From assembly GCF_002210295.1 (NCBI RefSeq), contig NZ_MWQH01000004.1:214165-278164 (forward strand): a DNA stretch of 64,000 bases, written 5' to 3'. Origin of the DNA: Fibrobacter sp. UWB5. GTDB taxonomy: Bacteria; Fibrobacterota; Fibrobacteria; Fibrobacterales; Fibrobacteraceae. The notes below the pieces were generated by a model that was given only the letters and a program-made list of their open reading frames with translations, ran no database searches and was not told where the DNA came from. Of this stretch, positions 16,617-24,319 are shown piece by piece; the stretch's first letter is position 1; each line of letters begins with the position of its first letter. The translations under genes and the position numbers were made by a program.

Positions 16617-16646
16617 ATCTATTTTATGGGTACCCAAACACTCCCT

Positions 16647-16691
16647 GACGGCCCTAGGTTACCTCCTTTACCCAGGGCCGTCCTCTTTTTT
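16647..16691 (+). terminator. Orphan intrinsic terminator, candidate end of a small RNA or leader attenuator
   Basis: The GACGGCCCT / AGGGCCGTC stem (16647-16655 and 16674-16682) with an 18-nt loop is followed by CCTC and six T. No plus-strand gene ends upstream; the preceding gene is on the minus strand and starts at 16484. The hairpin must therefore end a noncoding transcript from 16.5-16.6 kb or attenuate the 16718-queH operon, which starts 27 bp later. Confidence 0.7.
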
Positions 16692-16717
16692 AGGGGTTAA
16701 ATTCTAAATTTGAGCTA

Positions 16718-17110
16718 ATGATTATCGCTACAATCATCGGGGCTATCGCTTTTTTGCCCTCCATCGCTCTGAATATTGCGCTTGCCTTGGGCGCCCCGCT
16801 CGGCGCCTACGCCATGAACGCCCGCTACAAGGTGATTCCGCCCGAAGTTCGCAAGGCCTTCATTGTGCCGACCACGATGCAGTTTGTCGCCCTTTTCGTG
16901 CTACTTTCGGCGGGGCATGTCCTGCCCGAGATTATCCCGTTCATGGTGACACGGATTCTCGCATTCTTCTTTGCGCTGTACTTGACTTTTTATACCGCGA
17001 CGGTTCTCTTTAGCACCGCCCACAAGGAACGTACCGTAATGGGGACTTTTGCCGTGATTACGGCGGTTTGCTACTGGATTACGGCCTTCGGCACCTTAAG
17101 TTGGGAGTAG
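16718..17110 (+). CDS. Small integral membrane protein, unknown function
   Basis: 130 residues, mostly hydrophobic, with about four transmembrane helices (ATIIGAIAFLPSIALNIALA; MQFVALFVLLSAGHVL; ILAFFFALYLTFYTATVLF; VMGTFAVITAVCYWITAFG). I do not recognise the family. It ends 3 bp before queH, and queH's GGGAG lies inside its last codons, so the pair is translationally linked. The orphan terminator at 16647-16691 sits in its leader and may control both genes. Confidence 0.7.
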   Translation: MIIATIIGAIAFLPSIALNIALALGAPLGAYAMNARYKVIPPEVRKAFIVPTTMQFVALFVLLSAGHVLPEIIPFMVTRILAFFFALYLTFYTATVLFSTAHKERTVMGTFAVITAVCYWITAFGTLSWE

Positions 17111-17113
17111 GCC

Positions 17114-17818
17114 ATGGAACCGCAGCAATCCAATGCCCCCAAGCATAATTACCAGCGCGACTTGGATTATATCATCCGCAGGCTGGAACGCACCGGCGAG
17201 GTACCGACGCTTTTGCTGCATGCCTGCTGTGCGCCGTGCAGCAGCTACACCATCGAATACCTGTCGCAATACTTCAAGATTACGCTTTTCTACTACAATC
17301 CGAATATCGCGCCCGACGAAGAATACCGCCACCGCGTCGAAGAAATCAAACGATTCGTGGCCGAATTCAAGACGAAGCATCCGGTCACGCTGATCGAAGG
17401 CGAATACGACCCGAAAAAATTCTACGATGTCGCGCGCGGGCTCGAAAACGAACCCGAAGGTGGTGCGCGCTGCCGCAAGTGTTTTGAGTTGCGCCTCGCT
17501 GAATCGGCACGGCTCGCCCGCGAACTGAACTGCGAATACTTCACCACGACGCTTACGATTAGCCCGATGAAAAACGCACAGGTGCTGAACGAAGTGGTGC
17601 AGGAGCAGTGCGATATTTACGGAATCAAGCGCCTGCCCAGCGACTTCAAGAAGAAGGGTGGGTACAAGCGTTCTATTCAGCTTTCAGCAGAATACAATTT
17701 GTATAGGCAGAATTATTGCGGGTGCGCGTATTCAAAGCGAGATGCTGAGAAACGAGATTCCGAGAAAGGAGATTCCGGCTCGGAGGCCGGAATGACATCA
17801 GGACAACCCAATCTATAG
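17114..17818 (+). CDS. queH: Epoxyqueuosine reductase QueH
   Basis: Last step of queuosine tRNA modification: reduces epoxyqueuosine to queuosine, cytoplasmic. The family signature cysteines are all present: HACCAPCSSY near residue 38, CRKC near 120 and YCGC near 202, expected to hold the iron-sulfur cluster and a metal. 234 residues. The catalytic part ends at about residue 208 (NYCGCAYS); the remaining ~26 residues (RDAEKRDSEKGDSGSEAG and onward) come from a tandem repeat and an intergenic ATGAC-type repeat being read through, so they are probably unstructured. Cotranscribed with the upstream membrane-protein gene; its stop overlaps the end of the convergent aminotransferase by 6 bp. Confidence 0.92.
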   Translation: MEPQQSNAPKHNYQRDLDYIIRRLERTGEVPTLLLHACCAPCSSYTIEYLSQYFKITLFYYNPNIAPDEEYRHRVEEIKRFVAEFKTKHPVTLIEGEYDPKKFYDVARGLENEPEGGARCRKCFELRLAESARLARELNCEYFTTTLTISPMKNAQVLNEVVQEQCDIYGIKRLPSDFKKKGGYKRSIQLSAEYNLYRQNYCGCAYSKRDAEKRDSEKGDSGSEAGMTSGQPNL

Positions 17819-18976
17819 TAGCTTTTTACGTAAACCTTCTAAGCGGTTAAGCGCGTCGTAGAGGGTTTCGTCTTTCTTGGCGAAGTGGAAGCGGATCAGG
17901 TGATTCACCGGTTCGCGGAAGAAGCTGGAACCCGGCACTGCGGCGACACCCACTTTTTGCGCAAGGTCGATACAGAACTGGTCATCGGACTTGTAGCCGA
18001 ATTCGCTGATATCCATCATCACGAAGTACGTACCCTGCGGCTCGGTGAACTTGAAACCTAGATTGCGCAGGCCGCCGGTGAAGATTTCCTTCATGTGCGT
18101 GTAATGCGCTTGGAGTTCCTGGTAGTAATCATTGCCGAAATTGAGAGCGGTGAGCGCGGTTTCCTGCAGCGGCGAAGCGGCACCCACCACAGTGAAGTCA
18201 TGAATTTTCTTGATGTTGTTCATGATGGGTTCGGCGGCAAGCACATAGCCCAGGCGCCAGCCCGTAATGGAATAGCTCTTGGAAAGACTAGAACACTCGA
18301 TGGTGCGTTCACGCATGCCCGGGAGCGTCGCAATATAAGTATGACGGTGCGGAGCAAAGACGATGTGTTCGTAGACTTCGTCGGTGATTACATACAAATC
18401 ATATTTGATGGCGAGGTCGGCAATAATCTGCAGCTCTTCGCGGGTAAAGACTTTTCCGCTCGGGTTCGACGGATTGCAAAGTACGAGCGCCTTGACACCC
18501 GGCTGCTTCATGGCATCTTCGAGAACGTTTGCGTCAAAGGTAAAATCGTGCGGGTCCAGCGGCACATAAATCGGAGTCGCTCCACTCAGAATCGTATCGG
18601 CAGTGTAGTTTTCGTAAAACGGCGAAAAGATGACCACCTTGTCGCCCGGATTGCAGACCGACATCATCGTGATCATCATGGCTTCGGTACTGCCGCAGGT
18701 AATGACCATTTCGGTTTGCGGGTCGTAACGGAGTCCGCTGAAATGTTCCTGTTTCTTGGAAAGCGCTTCGCGGAAATTCTGCGCACCAATCGTAATCGCG
18801 TACTGGTGCGGGCCCGTGTGGGCGACTTCGGCCAGGCGGTCTTGCAAGGCCTTGGGCGGGTCAAAATCCGGGAAACCCTGCGACAAGTTGATTGCACCGC
18901 AAGCGTTCGCGATGCGCGTCATGTGACGAATGACCGATTCCGTAAAATGTTCCGTACGATTACTTAAAGGTTTCAT
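17813..18976 (-). CDS. Class I/II pyridoxal-phosphate aminotransferase
   Basis: 387 residues, the usual length for fold-type I aminotransferases. The PLP lysine lies in SSLSKSYSITGWRLGY, preceded by the aspartate in VITDEVYEHIVF and the NPSNPSGKVF stretch; the C-terminal substrate-carboxylate arginine is in HLIRFHFAKKDETL. The opening AINLSQGFPDFDPP is typical of the methionine/kynurenine/aspartate-type subgroup, but substrate cannot be assigned more precisely. Cytoplasmic amino-acid transamination is inferred. It is monocistronic and divergent from the YgiQ gene across a repeat-rich spacer; convergent with queH, overlapping it by 6 bp. Confidence 0.88.
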   Translation of the reverse strand: MKPLSNRTEHFTESVIRHMTRIANACGAINLSQGFPDFDPPKALQDRLAEVAHTGPHQYAITIGAQNFREALSKKQEHFSGLRYDPQTEMVITCGSTEAMMITMMSVCNPGDKVVIFSPFYENYTADTILSGATPIYVPLDPHDFTFDANVLEDAMKQPGVKALVLCNPSNPSGKVFTREELQIIADLAIKYDLYVITDEVYEHIVFAPHRHTYIATLPGMRERTIECSSLSKSYSITGWRLGYVLAAEPIMNNIKKIHDFTVVGAASPLQETALTALNFGNDYYQELQAHYTHMKEIFTGGLRNLGFKFTEPQGTYFVMMDISEFGYKSDDQFCIDLAQKVGVAAVPGSSFFREPVNHLIRFHFAKKDETLYDALNRLEGLRKKLL

Positions 18977-19020
18977 GGGAGGAAATTTAGCAAGAAAGAT
19001 GGCAGAAAAAAGTGCTTAGT

Positions 19021-19093
19021 TGGTAGAACTTAGTTGGTAGAGCTTAGAAGAATAATCTAAGTTCTAAGCTCTAAGTTCTAAGCTCTAAGTTCT
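19021..19093. repeat. Palindromic repeat element with GAATAATC core, terminator-like
   Basis: AGAGCTTAGAA pairs with TTCTAAGCTCT across GAATAATC (19050-19057). The right side repeats the 14-bp unit CTAAGTTCTAAGCT about 2.5 times and the left repeats TTAGTTGGTAGA twice, so several pairing registers exist. It is followed directly by seven T, only about 15 bp before the YgiQ start codon. Confidence 0.55.
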
Positions 19094-19113
19094 TTTTTTC
19101 TACATTTCACATT

Positions 19114-21345
19114 ATGTACGATCCGCGCTTTTTACCCATCTGCAAAGAAGACCTGGACGAACTCGGCTGGGACTATGTCGATGTGATTATCATTAGCGCG
19201 GACGCCTACGTGGATCATCCCTGTTTTGGGCATGCTGTGGTCGGTCGCCTTTTTGAGCACGAAGGCTTGCGCGTGGCAATACTCCCGCAGCCGAACTGGC
19301 GCGACGACTTGCGCGATTTCAAGAAACTCGGCAAGCCTCGCATGTTCTTTGCGATTTCGAGTGGTATGGATTCCATGGTGAACCATTACACCGCTGCCAA
19401 GCGCCTGCGTAGCGATGATGCTTTTACGCCGGGAAACAAGGCCGGTTTCCGCCCCGATTACGCGACTTACACGTACGCCAAGATTTTAAAGAAGCTCTAT
19501 CCCGATGTGCCGCTACTCATTGGCGGGCTCGAATCAAGCCTGCGCCGCGTGACGCATTACGACTACTGGAGCGACAGACTTAAGCCCAGCATTCTTTTCG
19601 ATACGCAAGCCGACATTCTCGTGTACGGCATGGGCGAAAAACCGCTGAAAGAAATCGTGCGACTCTTGAAGAAGGGCGTACCCTTCTCCAGCCTGCATTC
19701 GATTCCGCAGACGGCCTACCTCGCGCCCAAGGGACAAATTCCTACGACCAAGCAGTGGGAAGACTTGCGCCTGTATAGTTACGAGGAATGCCTCGCCAAC
19801 AAGCGCAATCAAATCGAGAACTGCCGCAGGGTAGACATCGAATGCAACAAGTGGTTCCAGCGCCGTATTCTGCAAGATGTCGCAGAACAGACCGTGGTGA
19901 TTAATCCCGCGTACCCGCCGCTGGAATACGGCGAACTCGACGAAAGCTTTGAATACAACTACGCCCGCGAACCGCACCCGCGTTACAAGAAACGCGGCAA
20001 CGTGCCTGCGTTCGACATGATCAAGTTCAGCATCAACACGCACCGCGGCTGTTTTGGCGGTTGCAGTTTTTGCGCCATCAACGCACACCAGGGCAAATTC
20101 ATCGCAAGCCGTAGCCGCGAAAGCATTCTGCGCGAAGTCGATTTGATTACGAAGATGGACGGATTCGCCGGCACCATCACCGATTTGGGCGGCCCGAGCG
20201 CCAACATGTACAACATGCGCGGCCGCGACCCGAGTCGTTGTCAAAAGTGCGCACGCCCCAGTTGTCTGACTCCAAAAGTCTGCGACAACATGGACACGCA
20301 CCATCACGAGCTTTTGGAACTTTACCGCGAAGTGCGCAACCACCCGAAGGTAAAGCACTTGTTCATTGGAAGCGGCGTGCGTTACGACATGCTGCTGCAA
20401 GAAACCGATGACAAGGAACTGATTCGCGACCACGAAGAATATGCCCGCGAGCTCATCGACTACCATGTAAGCGGACGCCTGAAGGTGGCCCCGGAACATA
20501 CGAGTGACGCAGTTCTTAAGCTGATGCGCAAGCCGAGTTTTACGCTGTTCCACAAGTTCAAGGAATTCTTCGACGACGAATGCAAACGCATCGGAAAGCG
20601 CCAGCAAATTATTCCTTACTTTATCAGTAGCCACCCCGGATGCACCGAGGCCGACATGGCGGAACTTGCGCTTGAGACAAAGCAGCTCGGATTCCAGCTG
20701 GAACAGGTGCAGGACTTTACACCTACGCCGATGACGATTGCGACCGAGATGTTCTACAGCGAAATGACACCGGACGGAAAGCCGCTTTACGTGGCGAAAA
20801 CGCCGGAACAAAAACGGAGCCAGCGCCAGTTCTTCTTCTGGTACATTCCAGAGAACCGCCCGCAGATTCGCGCGACGCTTGAACGCTTGAAACTCGGCAA
20901 GATTGGCCGACTGCTCTTAAGCCGCAGCGCGAAGGCCGAAGGCAAGGAATTCTTCCCGAGCAAGGAACGCGAAGAAAACGAAGAATACCGCCAGCGCGAA
21001 CAGCAGAAGCGCGAGCAGCGCGTGGTTACTATCGTTCCGCAGAAATCCGGCGACAAGGGCCGCTGGGAAAACTCCGCCCGCAAGGAACGCCGCGCCGCAC
21101 AATTTGGCGAACCGCGCAATGACAGGCGCGAAGGTCGTCGCGATGACAATCGCGAACGCCGCGATTTCCGTGACGAAAACCGCAACAACAATTTCGGAAG
21201 CGGTGAGCGAAAGAGTTTCCATAGCGACCGCAAGTTTAACGGCAACAAGGGTCGCGACTTCAATAAAAATGGCGGCAAGAGCCGCCAGGATAACAATCGC
21301 AACAACTCTCCCGTGCAATTCAGTTCGTTTAAACGGGGAAGGTAA
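19114..21345 (+). CDS. ygiQ: YgiQ-family radical SAM protein
   Basis: 743 residues. The N-terminus (FLPICKEDLDELGWDYVDVI, AYVDHPCFGHAVVGR) and the mid-region IKFSINTHRGCFGGCSFC, containing the radical-SAM CxxxCxxC cluster motif, identify the UPF0313/YgiQ family. A B12-binding-like N-terminal fold precedes the radical SAM core. The reaction is still uncharacterised for the family as far as I know. The last ~110 residues (about 635-743) are an Arg/Asn/Gly/Lys-rich disordered tail (RRDDNRERRDFRDENRNN) much like RNA-binding tails. That tail hints at an RNA-linked substrate, which is inference. A repeat hairpin with a T-run lies just upstream and could affect expression. Confidence 0.9.
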   Translation: MYDPRFLPICKEDLDELGWDYVDVIIISADAYVDHPCFGHAVVGRLFEHEGLRVAILPQPNWRDDLRDFKKLGKPRMFFAISSGMDSMVNHYTAAKRLRSDDAFTPGNKAGFRPDYATYTYAKILKKLYPDVPLLIGGLESSLRRVTHYDYWSDRLKPSILFDTQADILVYGMGEKPLKEIVRLLKKGVPFSSLHSIPQTAYLAPKGQIPTTKQWEDLRLYSYEECLANKRNQIENCRRVDIECNKWFQRRILQDVAEQTVVINPAYPPLEYGELDESFEYNYAREPHPRYKKRGNVPAFDMIKFSINTHRGCFGGCSFCAINAHQGKFIASRSRESILREVDLITKMDGFAGTITDLGGPSANMYNMRGRDPSRCQKCARPSCLTPKVCDNMDTHHHELLELYREVRNHPKVKHLFIGSGVRYDMLLQETDDKELIRDHEEYARELIDYHVSGRLKVAPEHTSDAVLKLMRKPSFTLFHKFKEFFDDECKRIGKRQQIIPYFISSHPGCTEADMAELALETKQLGFQLEQVQDFTPTPMTIATEMFYSEMTPDGKPLYVAKTPEQKRSQRQFFFWYIPENRPQIRATLERLKLGKIGRLLLSRSAKAEGKEFFPSKEREENEEYRQREQQKREQRVVTIVPQKSGDKGRWENSARKERRAAQFGEPRNDRREGRRDDNRERRDFRDENRNNNFGSGERKSFHSDRKFNGNKGRDFNKNGGKSRQDNNRNNSPVQFSSFKRGR

Positions 21346-21360
21346 AAAGCTTTCTTTAAA

Positions 21361-22203
21361 TTAGGAGTGAGCGAGCACACTCCACCACTCCGTGCTAATT
21401 CGTTCTTCTTTGACTTTGAAGCCGGCTTCTTCGAACCACTTGAGGATATAATCCTTTTCGGTCAGGAGCTGTCCCGAAATAATGAGTTCGCCACCTTCGG
21501 CGAGCAAGTCTTCGATGTCGTCGCGGAGCGGCCAAAGTTCGCTGCGAATCATGTTGCAGAGAATAACGTCGAATTTGGCGCCATCCTTGAACGCATCCAG
21601 AAATCCGAGAATACAGTCGCTTTCCTTGAAACCGTTGCGTTCAAAGTTTTCAGCAATGCAGGGAATGGTCAGCGGATCAATTTCGGTGCCGACTGCGAGC
21701 TTTGCGCCCAAGCGACGAGCGTACATGGCCAAAATGCCCGTACCCGTTCCGATGTCGAGCACGGTCTTGCCATTGAAATCGACCGATTCCATCAAAGTCG
21801 CACAGCTACTTGTGGTATCGTGTTCGCCAGTACCGAAAGCGGTTTTGGCTTCAAGTTCAAGCACCACGGCCTTCGGGTCATCAGGCGTAAATTCTACCCA
21901 AGGCGGACGCACCCACAAATGCGGTGACACGGACACCGGCTGCGCACGGTCGCGCCACCACTTGTCCCAATCCTTCGCGGGTTCATCGCTCAGCGTAAAA
22001 TGATACTGCGGAAATTCGTTTACGATACGGTCACGTTCGGCCTTGTCGCCGGTATAAAAGCAGAAGTCCGTGCGACCATCTTCTTTCGGGTCCAATTCTT
22101 CGAGTGTCGCCACACCAGCTTCAAAAAGCAGGTAGCTTGCAAGTTCAAATTCTTCGGCAGGGCAATAGCCCTCGGCCTTGTACCAGGTATCGATTTTTTG
22201 CAT
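21361..22203 (-). CDS. prmA: Ribosomal protein L11 methyltransferase
   Basis: Methylates L11 with S-adenosylmethionine. 280 residues from the ATG at 22203 (MQKIDTWYKAEG); a TTG at 22224 would add seven residues and has no better upstream signal. The PrmA signatures are LEAKTAFGTGEHDTT and the SAM loop VLDIGTGTGILAMYARRLGA, followed by DVILCNMIRSEL in place of the usual substrate-site NI. The leader (22204-22363) contains two terminator-like hairpins after a good sigma-70-type promoter, so transcription is probably attenuated or the leader is a separate small RNA. Confidence 0.92.
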   Translation of the reverse strand: MQKIDTWYKAEGYCPAEEFELASYLLFEAGVATLEELDPKEDGRTDFCFYTGDKAERDRIVNEFPQYHFTLSDEPAKDWDKWWRDRAQPVSVSPHLWVRPPWVEFTPDDPKAVVLELEAKTAFGTGEHDTTSSCATLMESVDFNGKTVLDIGTGTGILAMYARRLGAKLAVGTEIDPLTIPCIAENFERNGFKESDCILGFLDAFKDGAKFDVILCNMIRSELWPLRDDIEDLLAEGGELIISGQLLTEKDYILKWFEEAGFKVKEERISTEWWSVLAHS

Positions 22204-22258
22204 AGCCCAATAATAGAAATTCAAAAAACATGAGCCGATCCCCGCATTCGCGGGGATT

Positions 22259-22352
22259 AAAAAAAGGAGAGGCTCGGTACGCCAACCCCGTCACCGAGCC
22301 TCTCACCAAGCGCAAACACCTCAAACCGCTTGGCCCCTTTCATCCATCTTGT
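22259..22352 (-). ncRNA. Candidate small RNA or prmA leader attenuator
   Basis: On the minus strand, TTTACC (22387-22382), an 18-bp spacer and TATATT (22363-22358) form a sigma-70-like promoter. The predicted transcript starts near 22352, folds a CCAAGCG/CGCTTGG hairpin (22306-22333), then a perfect 12-bp stem GAGAGGCTCGGT/ACCGAGCCTCTC (22267-22304) followed by seven T: a textbook terminator. A third hairpin (ATCCCCGC/GCGGGGAT, 22238-22257) and another T-run precede prmA. I do not recognise a known riboswitch class. The 14-nt loops are not complementary to each other. Confidence 0.5.
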
Positions 22353-22471
22353 AAACTAATATAAACAGTTTCTTTCCGAAAGGTAAACTTTTTTTATAAT
22401 TTCGTATTCCAAGTTAGAATAAGGCCTTTGGGGCTTGCATTTTCGGCTTATCTACGTATATTTTGCGTTAA

Positions 22472-23479
22472 ATGATAGTTTCTAAGCCGCTTTTTATACA
22501 CCAGTACCCCGACTGGACCAAGTTCCGCTACAACGCGCAGAGCGTGATGGACGCCTTGGGCCAGACTCGCCTGCTTGAAGGCGCCCTCGTGGGCGTTGCA
22601 GACCTGGTTTGTGATTCGGACACCGAGACGCGCATGCTCGCGAAAGACATTGCGGCCAACTACGCGCTGGACGGCTACACTCTGGAAATTCCGATACTTG
22701 AAAGCGAAATCAAGAAAAAGAATTCCGCCAGGAACGACATTCGAAATTTTGTAGGCGCGATTCAAAACGCCAAGCTCCCGCTGACCGAAGAACGCCTGTT
22801 CGCATGGCATGCGGCCATTGGCCAGAACAAGGTCAAGAGCTTTAGGACAAAGGAAAGCGTTGCAGGAACATTTACCGGCGTAAGCCCGGAACGCATTCCG
22901 CTTGAAATCGGGCGTTTTATCGACTGGTTTGAAAACTCGACGCAAGACGGCGCCATTAAAGCGGCGATTGCCCACTTTTGGTTTTTGACGATCCGCCCGT
23001 TTGAAGACGGCAACGGACGCATTGCCCGCGCACTCGCCGCCATGCTTTTGGCCCGCAGCGAAGACACGACTCGCTGCCAGTATACGCTGAACGAGCAAAT
23101 TTTAAAAGACCGCGAGAATTACATACAAACTTTATTCAAGGCGCAGGCCGGCAACGGCGACTTGACCGAATGGATTTTGTGGTTCTTGAGCGCGATGCAA
23201 AAATCAATTGATGATAGCAAGAAAGAAATTGCAGGCGCCCTCAAGAAAATGCAGTTCCTGCAAAAGAACCAGCAGGCCGACTTGAGTGGGCGCGAACGCA
23301 AGATTATCGAAGCTGTCTGGAACGGAGAACTGCCGGCCGTATTCTCGGTGAAAGAGGTGGCCGCATTTACCGGCACGAGCCACGATTCCGCACTCCGCGA
23401 CATCCAGGACTTGATTCAAAAAGAAATCGTCCGCCCCGAAAACAAGGGCGGACGAAGCCAGAAATACAGTTTGATTTAA
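22472..23479 (+). CDS. Fic-family protein with N-terminal DUF4172-like domain and altered catalytic motif
   Basis: 335 residues. The opening resembles the DUF4172 domain (HQYPDWTKFRYNAQ), followed by the Fic core and a C-terminal winged helix (about 280-335, VFSVKEVAAFTGTSHDSAL). Fic enzymes transfer AMP to target Ser/Thr/Tyr using HPFx(D/E)GNGRxxR. Here the motif is IRPFEDGNGRIAR: the catalytic His is Arg175 (codon CGC at 22994-22996), while the phosphate-binding part is intact. The inhibitory-helix motif [S/T]xxxE[G/N] is also changed, to NYALDG (Glu to Asp67). So AMP transfer is doubtful; nucleotide binding may remain. Monocistronic, with a possible TTGCAT-16-TATATT promoter just upstream. 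Confidence 0.85.
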   Translation: MIVSKPLFIHQYPDWTKFRYNAQSVMDALGQTRLLEGALVGVADLVCDSDTETRMLAKDIAANYALDGYTLEIPILESEIKKKNSARNDIRNFVGAIQNAKLPLTEERLFAWHAAIGQNKVKSFRTKESVAGTFTGVSPERIPLEIGRFIDWFENSTQDGAIKAAIAHFWFLTIRPFEDGNGRIARALAAMLLARSEDTTRCQYTLNEQILKDRENYIQTLFKAQAGNGDLTEWILWFLSAMQKSIDDSKKEIAGALKKMQFLQKNQQADLSGRERKIIEAVWNGELPAVFSVKEVAAFTGTSHDSALRDIQDLIQKEIVRPENKGGRSQKYSLI

Positions 23480-23489
23480 CCGCTTGAAA

Positions 23490-24197
23490 TTAGCAGTGCA
23501 CCAGCGTGCCGAGGTCGCCTTCGATAGCGGCGCGCGTGAGGTTGCCCTTTTCCATCTTGAACACGAAGATAGGCATGTTGTTTTCCATGCAGAGGGCGAC
23601 CGCTGCGGTATCCATGACCTTGAGGCCGCGAGAGATAACTTCCTTGTAGCTGATGTCGTCGAAGCGGGTCGCGGTCGGGTCCTTGACCGGGTCTGCGGTG
23701 TAGATGCCGTCGACCTTGGTGGCCTTCATGATCACGTCGCATTCGCTTTCGATAGCGCGAAGAGCGGCGCAGCTGTCAGTGGTGAAGAACGGGTTGCCGG
23801 TGCCTGCGGAGAAAATCACCACGGAGCCTGCGGACAAAAGCTTGAGGGCCTTGCGGCGGTCAAAGAATTCGCAGACCGGTTCCATGCGGATCGCGGACAT
23901 CACAACAGAGTCAACGCCCTGCTTGTCCAAAGCATCTTGCATGGCGAGGCCATTCATCACGGTGCCGAGCATGCCCATGGCGTCGCCCTGAGCGCGGTTC
24001 ATGCCGCCTGCAGAAGCAGAAATGCCGCGGACGAGATTGCCGCCGCCAATGACGAGAGCGACTTGCACGCCCTGCTTGACGATGGAGGCAATTTCGGACG
24101 CCATGTCAGAGAGAATCTGGTTGTCGATACCGTGGCCCTTTTCGCCTGCGAGGGCTTCGCCACTGAGTTTGAGAAGAATGCGCTTGAATTTAGACAT
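23490..24197 (-). CDS. pyrH: Uridylate kinase (UMP kinase)
   Basis: Phosphorylates UMP to UDP with ATP for pyrimidine nucleotide synthesis. 235 residues, the usual size. The N-terminal KRILLKLSGEALAGEKGHGI, the glycine-rich VALVIGGGNLVRG, AGTGNPFFTTDSCAALRA and KATKVDGIYTADPVKD are all PyrH signatures. The start is the ATG at 24197. In many bacteria pyrH follows rpsB-tsf; here rpsB-tsf lies 11 kb away and pyrH stands alone between the Fic gene and the protease gene. Confidence 0.96.
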   Translation of the reverse strand: MSKFKRILLKLSGEALAGEKGHGIDNQILSDMASEIASIVKQGVQVALVIGGGNLVRGISASAGGMNRAQGDAMGMLGTVMNGLAMQDALDKQGVDSVVMSAIRMEPVCEFFDRRKALKLLSAGSVVIFSAGTGNPFFTTDSCAALRAIESECDVIMKATKVDGIYTADPVKDPTATRFDDISYKEVISRGLKVMDTAAVALCMENNMPIFVFKMEKGNLTRAAIEGDLGTLVHC

Positions 24198-24319
24198 AAT
24201 TTTTTTGGGGAATTAGGAATATTTTATGCTCTGAAATGTAATAAAAAACGGACAAGGGTGCCTCTTGCCGTAAAAAAATGTATTTCCATATTTGGTGGTT
24301 TAAAGAAAATGGGATGTTT

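Noticed and set aside
22259..22352. Assignment of the prmA leader to SRP RNA, 6S RNA, fluoride or guanidine-II riboswitch
   Set aside because: None of the diagnostic conserved bases of these classes is present; the hairpins are plain stems with 14-nt loops.
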